This document shows, piece by piece, positions 46,426 through 57,360 of a DNA stretch of 64,000 bases. Location: NCBI GenBank assembly GCA_902702965.1, contig CACRXP010001323.1, forward strand, positions 22,205 through 86,204. Reading direction: 5' to 3'. Position 1 is the first letter of the stretch, and each line of letters opens with the position of its first letter. The stretch is from Spirometra erinaceieuropaei. Taxonomy: Eukaryota > Platyhelminthes > Cestoda > Diphyllobothriidea > Diphyllobothriidae. Under the pieces are notes generated by a model, which was given only the letters and a program-made list of their open reading frames with translations, was not told the origin of the DNA and searched no databases. The position numbers and the translations under genes are program-made.

Positions 46426-46979
46426 ATTTTATTAAAGACCCGTTGGGGTCCCATCAAAGCAAGTTAAAATAAATTTACATGCGAGTTTTAGACGAGGTAG
46501 GCAGAATCTTTACAAAATGCAATTCATAGTTTCTGAATTAGTAGTCCATTGAGAAACATGATTAGTGTGGGGGAAAAAAACTCCAATACAAAAAGTTAAA
46601 AATGATTGGATTAATGTTACAGGAGAAAAAAAACTCAATAAAAATAATTACAGAAAAATGCGAGCAGGACTGGCCTGTAGGCGGCGGTATATAACGGATT
46701 GTTTTCAGTCATCGTCAGGTTAGCAATAAATCTCAGCCTTGAGGGGTACGTACGCGGGTCAGACAGGAATGGCCTGCATGTGGTATTGTATACAGGATTC
46801 ACAATTGACATAATCTGAGCCGGATTGATACGCCGCATGAGACTCTTCGCGTCAAAGAGGCCAGGCGAGAGGAACCCAGATGAGATCGGCCACAGCACGC
46901 TTTGAGCTCAGCCGAGCAGTGGGGAAGGGAGGTACGACCAAACTACTAGTAGACGGTGAATACTGAGGGTTCCGCCGTG
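46395..46979 (-). mobile_element. LINE 3' end with (TAGA)n tail inserted into Gypsy RT
   Basis: The + strand shows a TAGA run (46396-46424), then TTTATTAAAGACCCGTTGGG. The reverse complement of that recurs at 54880-54920 followed by TATC repeats. This marks the 3' terminus of a LINE in minus orientation, 5' truncated. The flanks AGCGGTTTT (46386-46394) and AGCGTTTTC (46980-46988) look like an imperfect target-site duplication. Removing the insert rejoins the RT frame at FGKAVF/FSKIDL. Confidence 0.75.
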
Positions 46980-48170
46980 AGCGTTTTCTCGAAGATTGAT
47001 CTGGTGCGTGTTTTTAATCAGATTCCAGTCGGCCCTGATGACATCCCCAAAACCGCTGTTACCACATCCTTCGGTCTCTTCGAGTTCATCCGCATGTCGT
47101 TCGGTCTTTGTAATGCCGTCCAAACGTTCCAGAGGTTCATCCACCATGTCTTACGTGGCCTACCCTTTGTGAACGCCTACATTGATGACCTCTTGGTGGC
47201 CAGCCGGCCTGAGGAAGAACACAAAGAGCATCTTGCCTTGATGTTTGACCTCCTTGACAAGTTTGGCGCTGTCATCAGCCCCTCCAAGAGCGTGTTGGGT
47301 GTGCCTTCGCTCGAGTTCCTCGGCCATCATGACGACTCTGAAGGTTTGCGTCCCCTCACCTCCAAGGTTGAAACAATTCGTAATTTCCCTTCACCAACTT
47401 CCAAGCGACAGTTGCAGCGATTCCTCGGCATGGTCAATTTTAACCGCCTGTTCCTACCGAACTGTGCTGGCCTCATGTTGCCATCCACCAACATACTTTC
47501 TGGTCCCACAGATCCCCTCGAGCTATCTGGTGAAGCACTGACTGCTTTTGAGATAATCAAAACTTCCCTTGAAGACGTCACTTTACTCACGCATTCTGCT
47601 CCCGAAGCTCAGCTGTCCCTTATGGTAGATTCTTCGACCGTAGCCGTAGGTGCAGTCCTTCAACGACACCTTGCTGGTTCGACTCAATCAATTGTCTTTT
47701 TCTCCAAAAAGCTCTTACCAGCTGAGATGCGATACAGTACCTTTGGCCGTGAACTACTTTCCATTTACCTGGCTGTGAAGCATTTCCTGTATTTCCTTGA
47801 AGGTTGGAAATTCACTGTTTTCACGGACCAAAAACCGTTGACTTTTGCCCTTCGGTCCCACTCTGACGAGTACAATCCGAGGGAAATCGCTCACCTGGAC
47901 CACATCTCCCCATTTACCACCGACATCCGCCACATTGATGGCACGAAGAATGAAGTGGCTGATATGCTGTCCAGACCCTCACCGTCTTCCCTCCAACTCT
48001 CACACGGGATCGATCTTTGCGCCATGGCAGCTGAGCAACAGCGAGTCGGTTGTCCTGGCGACGAATCTGTTAGCGGTCTCCAACTCGAAGACGTCCCTCT
48101 GACCACCGGCTCTGATACCATACTTTGTGACGTCACAGCTCCCTTTCATCGCCCTTTCGTGCCCGCTTGA
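46980..48170 (+). pseudogene. Gypsy RT palm/thumb and RNase H
   Basis: An open frame of about 400 codons: VFSKIDLVRVFNQIPVGPDD, FGLFEFIRMSFGLCNAVQTF, the catalytic FVNAYIDDLLVAS box, FLGMVNFNRLFLPNC, then RNase H with LMVDSSTVAVGAVLQ, STFGRELLSIYLAVKHF, VFTDQKPLTFAL and IDGTKNEVADMLSR. RT and RNase H acidic residues look intact. It ends at TGA 48168, where a frameshift separates it from integrase. Confidence 0.85.
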
Positions 48171-49138
48171 TGCGTCGAGTTGTATTTCAAACTCTGTATG
48201 CGCTCTCCCACCCTGGGATCCGAGCCTCTCAAAAGCTCCTTGCGGAAACGTTTGTCTGGCCTGGCATGAGCAAGGATTTCAAAGCTCGGGCCCGGTCGAG
48301 TCTGAGCTGTCAGCGCAGCAAGGTGCAGCGTCACAACAAGTCCCCACCAGGCTCTTCCCCAGTCCCGACGCACGGTTCAGCCATGTGCACTTGCATGTCG
48401 TAGGCCTCTTGCCTCCATCCAATGGTTTCACCCACCTCCTTACCTGTGTCAATCAACATACCCGCTGGGTTTAAGCCATTCCTTTACCGAATGCGCAGGC
48501 TGAAACCATTGTGAAGACCTTCGTCAGTCGTTGGGTAGCAAATTTCGATGGCGCATCCAAGGTTACGACTGATCGTGTTGCGCATTGGGAGTCGGAACTC
48601 TTTCAAGCACTACTCAATTTCCTTGATTGCCCAAGCATTCAGACGACAGTCTACCACCCAGCTGTCAACAGTATGGTTGGGCGTTTCCATCGCCAGCTAA
48701 AGACTGTCCTGCGTGCCGTAGACTACCAAGGAAGCTGGTCGGACAACCTTCCTCTTGCAATCCTCGGCATCCGCACAGCTCTGAAGTCAGATCTGGGCTG
48801 TAGCGCAACTGAATTGCTTTTCGGCACTACCCTCCGACTGCCAGGCGAGATGATCATCCCAACCTCTCGTATGGCCGACGAGACTACTGACAACCTTGTG
48901 CACCGTTTGCGGCAATTTTTGCGCTCGCTTTCCCCGGTTCCACCTCGAACTCGAATAACTGAGTCTTATGTCGAAAAAGACTTGGACAACTGTGCTCATG
49001 CGTTCGTCCGGTGTAATCGTGTGCGCTATCCGCTGAAATCACCATACGAAGGACTGTTCCGCGTACTCGCTCTCAACGCCAAGACCTGCCGGATTCTTCG
49101 CGGTGACAAGGAGGACGTGGTCAGTGTCTATCGGGTCA
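48168..49138 (+). pseudogene. Gypsy integrase, catalytically damaged
   Basis: The zinc region (ALSHPGIRASQKLLAETFVW, SSLSCQRSK) is in one frame, and one expected Cys of HHCC appears as Ser. After a frameshift at about 48350 the core continues: HVHLHVVGLLPPSN (His at the first acidic position), a nonsense codon at 48472, TTDRVAHWESELFQ (second Asp kept), and NSMVGRFHRQLK (Gly where the catalytic Glu is expected). Two of three DDE residues are therefore lost. The frame is cut by a LINE at 49139 and resumes at 49862. Confidence 0.82.
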
Positions 49139-49861
49139 GTATAATTCAGTATAATTCAGTATATATGAGGGATAGAGGCAGAGCCTTGGAAAACCCTATT
49201 TACAGATAGACGTAGAAAAAAACATGCAGATATTTACATAGCAGTTATGACAGTCATTGATATCATGTAAATGTTTGACCATCAAGCATAAGTTTATCTA
49301 GTCTTCTTTTGAAGGTCTCGACGTTTTCCGCTAAGACAACGGAGTTCGGCAGTTTGTTCCATCCCTCAACCAGCCGGTGAGAGAAGAATTTGGCCCNNNN
49401 NNNNNNNNNNNNNNNNNNNNNNNNNNNNNNNNNNNNNNNNNNNNNNNNNNNNNNNNNNNNNNNNNNNNNNNNNNNNNNNNNNNNNNNNNNNNNNNNNNNN
49501 NNNNNNNNNNNNNNNNNNNNNNNNNNNNNNNNNNNNNNNNNNNNNNNNNNNNNNNNNNNNNNNNNNNNNNNNNNNNNNNNNNNNNATAACGGAGAGGCCA
49601 GTTGGTCTGAGAGCTCATTCAGAACTTTCGCGAACACGCCGTCCGGACCAGGGGATTAAGTGGGCTGTAGTTGCCTCAAAGTTTTCCTTACCGTGTCTGT
49701 TGTGAAGTCCACCGTGCTAATTGTACTATTGGATTTGACATTTGGGGGGTAAACTCTTTCATCAAAAGCCGGCTCCTCAGTGTACACAGACGTGAAGAAG
49801 TCGGATAACAGATTCGCCTTATCTGAGTTGTCAGACAACGTATTTCCCTGGCGATCTTTTA
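49139..49861 (-). mobile_element. 5'-truncated CR1-like LINE inserted in Gypsy, TSD GGGTCA
   Basis: GGGTCA at 49133-49138 and again at 49862-49867 brackets the insert. Its 3' end (low coordinates) has a tandem tail of ATAATTCAGT units, then conserved 3' UTR, the ORF2 C-terminus (AKFFSHRLVEGWNKLPNSVV, FKRRLDKLMLDGQTFT), the assembly gap, then RT-approach residues (FAKVLNELSDQLASPL; DRQGNTLSDNSDKANLLSDF). Nearly the same sequence occurs in the LINE at 52776-55690. Confidence 0.9.
49397..49585. other. assembly gap (189 N)
   Basis: A run of N inside the LINE. In the fuller copy the same two flanking points are about 1.3 kb apart, so either the gap is too short or this copy is internally deleted. 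Confidence 1.
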
Positions 49862-50085
49862 GGGTCAAGGCTGCTGTTGCAGAGGAGCCGCCGGACCTGT
49901 CACAAGGACAAAAATGTGTTGACCCCCTAACCCCTGTTCCTCCGTCTTCCCTATCCCCCGCTCATTCACATTGCCCACTGCCTCTCTCTCCCCTTTCTTT
50001 GTCCTCTTCCCCTCCATCCCGCATAGTTCCTCTCCCTACATGTCTACAGCATCCAACTAGATTAGAAAAGAATAGGTTTATTATA
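49862..50085 (+). pseudogene. Gypsy pol C-terminus after the LINE
   Basis: The integrase frame resumes as VKAAVAEEPPDLSQGQ, paralleling TAAVPDTPPDEP in the minus-strand Gypsy at 30 kb. A Pro/Ser/Leu-rich tail follows, from a pyrimidine-rich tract (49925-50040). Confidence 0.65.
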
Positions 50086-51702
50086 GCGCCCCTTGGGAAC
50101 TGTCAGTTTCCCTTGAACACAGGAAAAAACCTAAAACAAACTCATTCATTTCGATTTCACTTTGACCTTATTTGTTTAGAGTGTCTGTTTAGCCAATAGA
50201 GCGCGAATTGAGAGTTTGTTTTAAGTTTAAAAAACTGATTTCCAAGGAAAAAACACAAAAGTTTTAAGAACGATTTGTATCATATAAAAATTGAAGTTTG
50301 CTGTTTGGTAGTTTCTTGTATTACAAATATAATTACTATCCAGTACATATATGAAGGATAGGCATCGTCCCCAGGGCAATTTCTACGGACCTACAGTTGA
50401 ATTCAAAAGCGTAAATGCATAACAATCGCAGGGCACTATATCAGTCATTCATGTTGAGAGTGCATATGCTACTCAAGTGGCAGGCTATCAAGTTACCTTC
50501 ACAATGTCTTCACGATCTCCAACAAAACAACAAGGTTCAGTCGAATGTTCTTTGTTCAAGAGTCTGGTGATAAAATGCGCAATCCCTAACATCAGTCTCG
50601 GCAGAATTCATCTCCAGTTCGTCTGAGTGACCTCGATGATGTTTCGTTCGTCCCAGTTAAAAAAAATTCGTTAAATGAAGAATAAAATGTACAAATTTAG
50701 TCGTAGACTTTCACAACACCGACGTAAGCATGGCGAAATCGGCGATTTTTGCATGGCAATTTCAGGATTCATTGTTCAAGGAAATGGTAACCATATAAAA
50801 CTTCCGCAGTCTGCAGGATAACGTACGTCATCTTACCTAAAGTTTAAAATCACATGTTCTCTAGGAAAATTTCGGTGGTTCATTTTTAGCACATGCCAAA
50901 AAAGTAAAATGATAAATTTGGTCGATCGTATCAGTTTTCGCCTTGCGCTTAGACCGTCGTGTCTTTTTGACAAAGTTTGTGACATTTGTTTGACTTCTGG
51001 TGATGTTGGGAGTGCCCACACTCCCAAAAACACGGGTCAACCACTCACTGGAGACCACGTGCGTTTGTTCTCTCTATAGCGCTGTCATCTTAATCGTGGC
51101 GCGTCATCATTGGCTGCTCCCCTCTTCCCGAAGGGCATTGGGCCGAATGCCAGGAACGACAATAGCATGCATACATAATATTCACCTTTCAACTAGTCGC
51201 GACGCGCGATCATTCAAATACACTTCCCGTGGCCGGTCGTGCTTCCCTTGTCTGCCGCCTTGGTATTGGGGACAAGGCTCTAGTAGGTATACGCTCCACG
51301 GGCTATCAAGTACCAGGCCGGATCATAACAGTTCATCGCACAGGAGTTTTCCAAATGCCTGTTCAGTTCACTTTATTGAGGAAAATAAGCGTAAGCACTC
51401 GAATACCCTATTTGCAACGTAAACATTTGCGGTGTACAAAAGAAGTTTCTAGGTTGAAATATTTCAACTTAGTCCATAACTGTTGAACAAAATGGGAGAT
51501 AGTTACAGGGGTGAACTCGACTTTTCATCGCTATTGGTCATTTCGGAACATAAACAGGTTGAGGTTCTTCAAAAAGCTTTGTAAGGATAGTGACATCACA
51601 AAGTCTGCAGGGAGCATTCCATGGTTGGACCCCTCGGACAGAGAAGGAGAACTTCCGCACATCCAGCCTTGCCTGCTGAATGCGCAGTTTTAACGGATGA
51701 CC
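50086..51702. other. no recognised gene
   Basis: AT-rich to mixed DNA. Frames at 51000-51486 (+) lack motifs. This may include the Gypsy 3' LTR, which I cannot delimit. Confidence 0.4.
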
Positions 51703-52775
51703 TCAGAGTTTGGTCGTGGTAGCAAATTCAAAAATGTCCTCGAAGGCCAGATTGCAATCCAACCCCTTGACAATGCGGAAGGATTGCAAGAGATCCCCGC
51801 GAAGTTGCCTGTAACTCAAAGGAAAGAGGTTTAGATTTACTAGGCTGGTTACATTAGGAAAGGAGCTTTGATCCCCAACCATCTTTCTGGCTCTCCTTTG
51901 AACTCTTTCGAGACAATTTTGATCCTCAACCGCCCACGGCCTCCAGGTTTGTATGCCGTACTCTAAATGCGACCGGACGAATGTTCCGAATGTCTTTGAG
52001 AAAGCATCTTCGTCAAAATCCATGAACACACGCTGGATGCCGTACAGTACTGACGTTGCTCTTTTGCCAATCTCGAACAATGAGCGGAGGGAACTCATCG
52101 CCAGCAGACCGAGGCCGTTTTGAACTTCGACATCTCGTAATGATGCATCGTCCAGAAAATAGTTTTTTGTGCTGGCGGGTCTGACTGTGTTGCCTAGACG
52201 AAGTTTATTACATTTACCAACGTTGAACCACAGGAGCCAACGGTTTGACCACTCATCCAACCGATTTAGGTTCATCTGCCGTCTGTCTTCGTCGGCAGGA
52301 CCACGTATTACAATTTATATCTTCATTTCATCAGCAAACATTGCTGCTTCACAGTCAAAAGCACTTGCGGAATCGTCCACGTATATGAGGAACAAAATAG
52401 GTACCAGTACTGAACCCTGGAAAACACCACCCTCGACCACAGCAGGATCTGATTTCGCTTTACCGATGCACGCAACCTAGTGTTGACCCACAAAGAAGTT
52501 TTAGATCCACTTGAGGAAGTTACACTGGTCCCAATTTTTACTTTAAGTAACAGCCTCAGGTGTGGCTCAAGGTCGAACGCCTTCTGGGAGTCAATGAAAG
52601 CCATGTGGACAGCGTGCCTGACTTCGAGAGCTCGAGTCCAGCTCTGGAGAGATTGCGATAAGTTCTTCGTGCGGGATCTTCACTTCCGGAATCCATGTTG
52701 GCATTTCGATAGCAGGCCGTGTGCTTCCAGGAAATGCATCAGTTCAGACTTAATGATCCTTTTCATAACTTTAAT
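51703..52775 (-). pseudogene. CR1-like LINE (older family), C-terminal RT part
   Basis: The C-terminal ORF2 (52275-51703) has LNRLDEWSNRWLLWFNVGKC, RSHLEYGIQTWRPW, CLERVQRRARKMVG and LFPLSYRQLRGDLL. Upstream, frameshifted RT pieces include KVMKRIIKSELM, AFIDSQKAFDLEPH and a motif C reading MFADEMKI (second Asp to Glu) followed by a stop. It is split by the LINE at 52776-55690 and its N-terminal part reappears at 55691-55935. Confidence 0.8.
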
Positions 52776-52894
52776 TCAGTATAATTCAGCACATCTAAGG
52801 GATAGAGGCAGAGCCTTGGAAAAACCTATTGATAGATAGACGTATAAAAAAAGGCATGCAGATATTTACATAGCAGTTATGACAGTCATTGATA

Positions 52895-53647
52895 TCATGT
52901 AAATGTTTGACCATCAAGCATAAGTTTATCTAGTCTTCTTTTGAAAGTCTCGACATTTTCCGCTAAGACAACGGAGTTCGGCAATTTGTTCCATCCCTCA
53001 ACCAGCCGGTGAGAGAAGAATTTGGCCCGCAAATCGAGTCTGGCATGTTTCGTCTTCAATTTGTATGCGTGCCCTCGGAGATTTGTCGTCCGCGCCAGTT
53101 CGAAGAAGTCGTCAAACTGAAGAGCACAGTCTAGCCCTCGGACGATCCTGAAGGCCATGATCATGTCCCCTCTGTACTGTTTATAAGAGAGAGGAAATAT
53201 TTTTAGCTTCTCCAGCCGCCTCTCATAAAGTAAGCCACATAATCCGCCGAATAGCCTGGTCGCTCTACGTTGTACGTTCTCCAGTAGGGTGTAATCTTTT
53301 TTCGTCCAGGGACACCATGCCTGGACACAATATTCCAACATTGGTCGAACGTATGCGCCAAATACTCGACCGAAAAGTTCTTCATCAAAATTGACGAAAG
53401 ATCTTCTAGTCGCGCCTAAAATACCCATAGCTTTCTTTGATACCTTAGCGCAATGAGATGATGGTTTGAGAGTTGACGTCATCCACACACCGAGGTCTCT
53501 TAACTCGTTGACTGATTCGAGTTGGTGACCTCCTATAAAGTACTGAGATTCAAATCTCAACGGCTTCCTGTTGCTCGAACGTAATCGAATAAGTTGGTAT
53601 TTGTTACGATTGAGGTTAAGACACCACTCATCACACCATTTTTGCAA
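52895..53647 (-). pseudogene. LINE ORF2 C-terminal domain
   Basis: 250 codons in the same frame as the RT, separated only by one stop. It holds CDEWCLNLNRNKYQLIRLRS, LRDLGVWMTSTLKPSSHCAK, MLEYCVQAWCPW, LLENVQRRATRL, IFPLSYKQYRGDMIM, then AKFFSHRLVEGWNKLP and FKRRLDKLMLDGQTFT. This is the usual CR1/Jockey thumb and tail. Confidence 0.85.
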
Positions 53648-53662
53648 GCGATTTAAATTGCC

Positions 53663-54619
53663 TTATAATTGTACAGAACCTTCCGGCTTCTCTATTAATT
53701 GCCACAATTTGAGATCGTCGGCAAACATAACTCGCTCGCAGTTCAGACAGTCCAGGCAGTCGTTCACATATATAAGGAACAGAATTGGACCCAGAACGCT
53801 TCCCTGCGGAACGCCACTGTGCACGGATGCCCATTCCGATTTAGCGTTCCCGATACACACACGCTGAGATCTGCCCGTAAGAAAATCGGCTAGCCATTTC
53901 AAAAGATTCCCATTCACACCCACTTGACGTAGTTTACATATAAGCCGTCTGTGTGGAACACTGTCAAAAGCCTTTTTGAAGTCGATGTACACGGCGTCGA
54001 CTGATAAGCCCATGTCAATTGATTTCGTCCAGCTCTCCATGGATACTAGGAGGTTGGTGAGACATGATCGAGCGCTTCGAAATCCATGCTGATGTAGACT
54101 GAGCAAGTTGTCTTCTTCGAGTTTCCGCATCAGCTCCGTTTTTATTACTCTTTCCATCAACTTGCAACAGATGCTAGTGAGACTCACTGGTCTGAAACTA
54201 TTTGGGGCTGTTCTCTCGCCACCTTTATAAATGTGGCTTATATTTGCTTTCTTCCAGTCGGTAGGCAAAGCCCCGGTCTCCATCGAAATTTTGAAGAGCT
54301 TGGATAACGGAGAGGCCAGTTGGTCTGAGAGTTCATTCAGAACTTTCGCGAACACGCCGTCCGGACCAGGGGATTTAGTGGGCTGTAGTTGCCTCAAAGT
54401 TTTCCTTACGGTGTCTGTTGTGAAGTCCACCGTGCTAAGTGTACTCTTTGACTTGACAATTGGGGGGTAAACTCTATCATCAAAAGCCGGCTCCTCAGTA
54501 TACACAGACGTGAAGAAGTCGGATAACAGATTCGCCTTATCTGGGTTGTCAGACAATGTATTTCCCTGGCGATCTTTTAGGCAGGGAATGCAGTCCCGGT
54601 TGCGTTTTGCTTTATTCAC
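53663..54619 (-). pseudogene. LINE reverse transcriptase core
   Basis: 318 open codons. KSPGPDGVFAKVLNEL (82-97), TDWKKANISHIYKGG, SFRPVSLTSICCKLMERVIK, LHQHGFRSARSCLTNL, motif A AVYIDFKKAFDSVP (209-222), motif B HSGVPQGSVLGP and motif C VMFADDLKLW (297-306) are all in place, so the active-site Asp residues are conserved. The ORF then meets a single TAA at 53663-53665 and continues in the same frame with GNLNRLQKW. Confidence 0.88.
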
Positions 54620-54844
54620 CTATCCAAAGATATTTTTGAATTTTACGGGATATTTTTAATAGTTTTGACTCAAATTCTGCCCGTTGCCTCCTCAACAGAT
54701 TCCGACATACATTCCTCTGTTTTTTGAAGTCAGCGAAGTGCTCTGGTTGCTGAAAACTGGCGTACTTTTTCCAAAGTCTCCTTTTCAATTTAAGGTTCTT
54801 CTTTATTTCTGACATCACCCACTCTGGTCGGGATGTGCGCGGCT

Positions 54845-54935
54845 TCCTCTTCAGTGAGCAAAAGCTCTCTACCTAGTGCTGCTTTGATGGGACCCCGACG
54901 GGTCTTTAATAAAAATTATCTATCTATCTATCTTA
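54845..54935 (+). mobile_element. very short TATC-tailed LINE (or SINE) end
   Basis: GATGGGACCCCGACGGGTCT, TTAATAAAAA and a TATC run, the + strand equivalent of the 3' end at 46396-46450. It is inserted between the endonuclease and linker of the host LINE. Confidence 0.75.
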
Positions 54936-55677
54936 TGTTTTTGAAGAAGAGCCAATCGGTTTCTGGGTCAGGTCCTTGCGCTGTATTCCAGTTCACCTTC
55001 TGTAGCAGGTTTTTCATTCGGGTATAATCCCCTTTCCATACGTTTCTTTCCTCAGCAGCTCGAATTTCGGGTACGGAAAAATGACTATACTCACAAACCA
55101 GAACGCAGTGGTCACTTCGGCCAAAGGGCGGGTGCGATTCCAATCCGAGAATGCAACTATCATCCCTGGTGATGATGAGGTCCAAACAACTAGACTGCTG
55201 TCCATCCCTGAATCGAGTGTTCACTTTAACATGTTGGGGAAGGAACTCAGTTGTGATCAGTTGCATAAATTTCTGTTCGAATGAGTTTTCTGATCGCGTA
55301 CAATACATCAAATCCCACTCTATATCAGGACAGTTGAAGTTACCAAGTAGCATTATGTGTTTGCTTCGACAAATTTCTTTTATCTCGGTGATAAGTGCAT
55401 CGTCCGCATCCGTTCGCTGGCTTGGCGGTCTGTAAACCAGGGCCATATGGAGGCTTGGATGGTTTGACACCTTCAAGTAACAACTGAGTATTTCACAATC
55501 AATGTGCCAAAATGGGGAAGACTCAACCCTGACGTAGTCGATGCCATCTCGTATAAATATCGCAATCCCTCCACCCCTTCGTTCGTTTCTGTCCATTCGG
55601 AGAATCTGGAAGCCATCTAGCATAACTTCCGCATCTTCTATCTGCGCATTTAACCATGTTTCTGTTAAAGCTATCAA
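54928..55677 (-). pseudogene. LINE AP-like endonuclease
   Basis: A 249-codon frame with LTETWLNA (residues 4-11), GGGIAIFIRDGIDYV, MALVYRPPSQ, LLGNFNCPDIEW (110-121), CLDLIIT and GRSDHCVL (186-193). The GDFN Asp is Asn at residue 113, probably inactivating strand nicking. The final SDH motif is intact. The 3' side is interrupted by an inserted TATC-tailed LINE end. Confidence 0.85.
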
Positions 55678-55690
55678 GTCAGGTTGGAAA

Positions 55691-55935
55691 TGCAGAGAAT
55701 GTATGTCAAGCTTATGGGCCTGTAATTGGTCGCCGATGTCCTGCTATCTCTTTTGTATGGCGGAGTAATATGCACCAGTTTCCAATCAATATGAAGTGTT
55801 CAATTCTCAAATGACGTTTGAAACAGCATCGACAAAGGCACGGAAGGCTCATTGACAAGTTCCTTGAGAAGCTTTGATGCAATCCCATCTGGACCTGGCG
55901 ACTTCGATTCCTTCGATGTCTCTAATCCACTTCTT
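55691..55935 (-). pseudogene. N-terminal RT part of the split older LINE
   Basis: The minus strand reads ESKSPGPDGIASKLLKELVN, SMLFQTSFEN, a stop, HIDWKLVHITPPYKRDSRTS, then ATNYRPISLTYI. This is the RT segment that should precede KVMKRIIKSEL at 52770, so the LINE between them is an insertion. Confidence 0.72.
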
Positions 55936-55973
55936 GTATGTATGTATGTATGCATGTATGTATGTATGTATGT
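55936..55973. repeat. (TATG/TACA)n microsatellite, LINE 3' tail
   Basis: A TATG tetranucleotide run (one TGCATG variant) at the 3' end (minus sense, TACA) of the LINE at 55936-58650. Confidence 0.9.
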
Positions 55974-56583
55974 GCAACCCGCTGGCTGAACGAAAATTTT
56001 CCACAGCCCAACCGCGTGCGCTCATCCCTGACACTGTAGGCATGGCCGCGTAAGTGGTTTGTACGGGCGAACTCAAAGAAGTCCTCCGCTCTTAATAAGC
56101 AACCCTGGCCGCGGACAGTCCGGAACATCCAAATTAAATTACAGTTTATTTTTCTTTAAGAGAGAGGGAATAAGCCAAGCAAATTCAGCCTCTCCTGATA
56201 AGACGAATGCTTAAGACCGTCGACCGTCTTTGTCGCTCTGCATTGCACTTGTTCGAGTAAGTCGATATCCTTCCTCATCCCTGGTGAAGCTGCTGGCATT
56301 CCATACTTCAGATGAGATCTTACAAAGACACCAAAGAGTCTTTCGAAGAGTTCGGGCGGAAATATTTTAAATGGACGTCTGATCCAGTGTAGGGTACTAG
56401 TTGCCTTCTGGACCATCTGTCTACTGTGTTCTGATGGCGATAGATTTGTGGTCGTCCATACACCCAGATCTCTGTGTCTTTCTACAGTTTCTAACCTCGT
56501 CCCGTCAATATAGTACTGGTGTTTGGGAGGGGCATTGAGGCCGGGGTTCAGGTGCAAGACCACGCATTTGAACACGTTAAACT

Positions 56584-57360
56584 TCAAAAGCCATCTGTTC
56601 GACCAAGCACACAGTTTGTCGATTTTAGACTCAACGTCTCTGCATCATCATCGCATTTGACTTCACTCCATATTTTTATGCCATCCGCGAACATGAGGGC
56701 CTTGCAATTCACTTCGTTGATGCAGTCATTAACATAAATGAGGAAGAGTACTGGGCCTAAGACAGAACCCTGTGGGACACCACTTTCCACATTTGCCCAT
56801 CCCGAGGTATAGTTGCCATCGATGATTATTTGTACTCTGGAGAACAGAAAACTCCTGATCCATTTAAACCTTCTTCCTTGAATTCCCACATCCCAGATCT
56901 TCTGTAAAAGAAGCCTGTGTGGGACACTGTCAAAGGCCTTCTTGAAGTCAAAAATATGACATCCACTGGAAACCCCTTATCGGTAGCTCGTGTCCATTTC
57001 TCGTGCGAGTAAAGAACACTCGTTAGGCAGGACCGCCCTGGACGAAAGCCATGTTGGACATCACACAATATTTTGTTCTGTCCCAGGTACTTCATCAGCT
57101 GTCTTTTGATGATGCGATCCATTATTTTGCACACGATACAAATAAGAGTGACGGGACGATAATTTTTGCAGTCAAGTCTTGAGCCTTCTTTATGGATCGG
57201 AGTAATGAGTGTGCACTTTCATTCTGCCGGGAGCTCGCCCTCTTCAAATGACTTTTGAAATATTGCGGATAAGGGTTTGCACAATTCATTAGCAAGTTCA
57301 CGAAGTGCTAGTGCGGGAATTCTATCTGGGTCAGGCGATTTGGCAGGTTTCAGCCGGAGT
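56584..57360 (-). pseudogene. LINE reverse transcriptase with FADG box
   Basis: KIMDRIIKRQLMKYLGQNKI, DVQHGFRPGRSCLTSVLYSH, then motif A scrambled by a frameshift (VDVIFLTSRRPL where (V/I)DFxKAFD is expected), SGVPQGSVLGPVLFLIYVND, and motif C MFADGIKIW, with Gly for the second catalytic Asp. It cannot polymerise. Confidence 0.8.

Larger units (their letters stand above)
52776..55690 (-). mobile_element. CR1-like LINE, nearly full ORF2, inserted in another LINE
   Basis: In order (minus): AP endonuclease (55677-54928), linker (54818-54625), RT (54619-53663), C-terminal domain (53647-52895), 3' UTR and tandem ATAATTCAGT tail at 52776. It is truncated at the 5' end inside the endonuclease start. 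It carries a small insertion of another LINE end at about 54845-54935, a frameshift near 54625 and one TAA at 53663-53665. The same family supplied the insert at 49139-49861. Confidence 0.88.
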
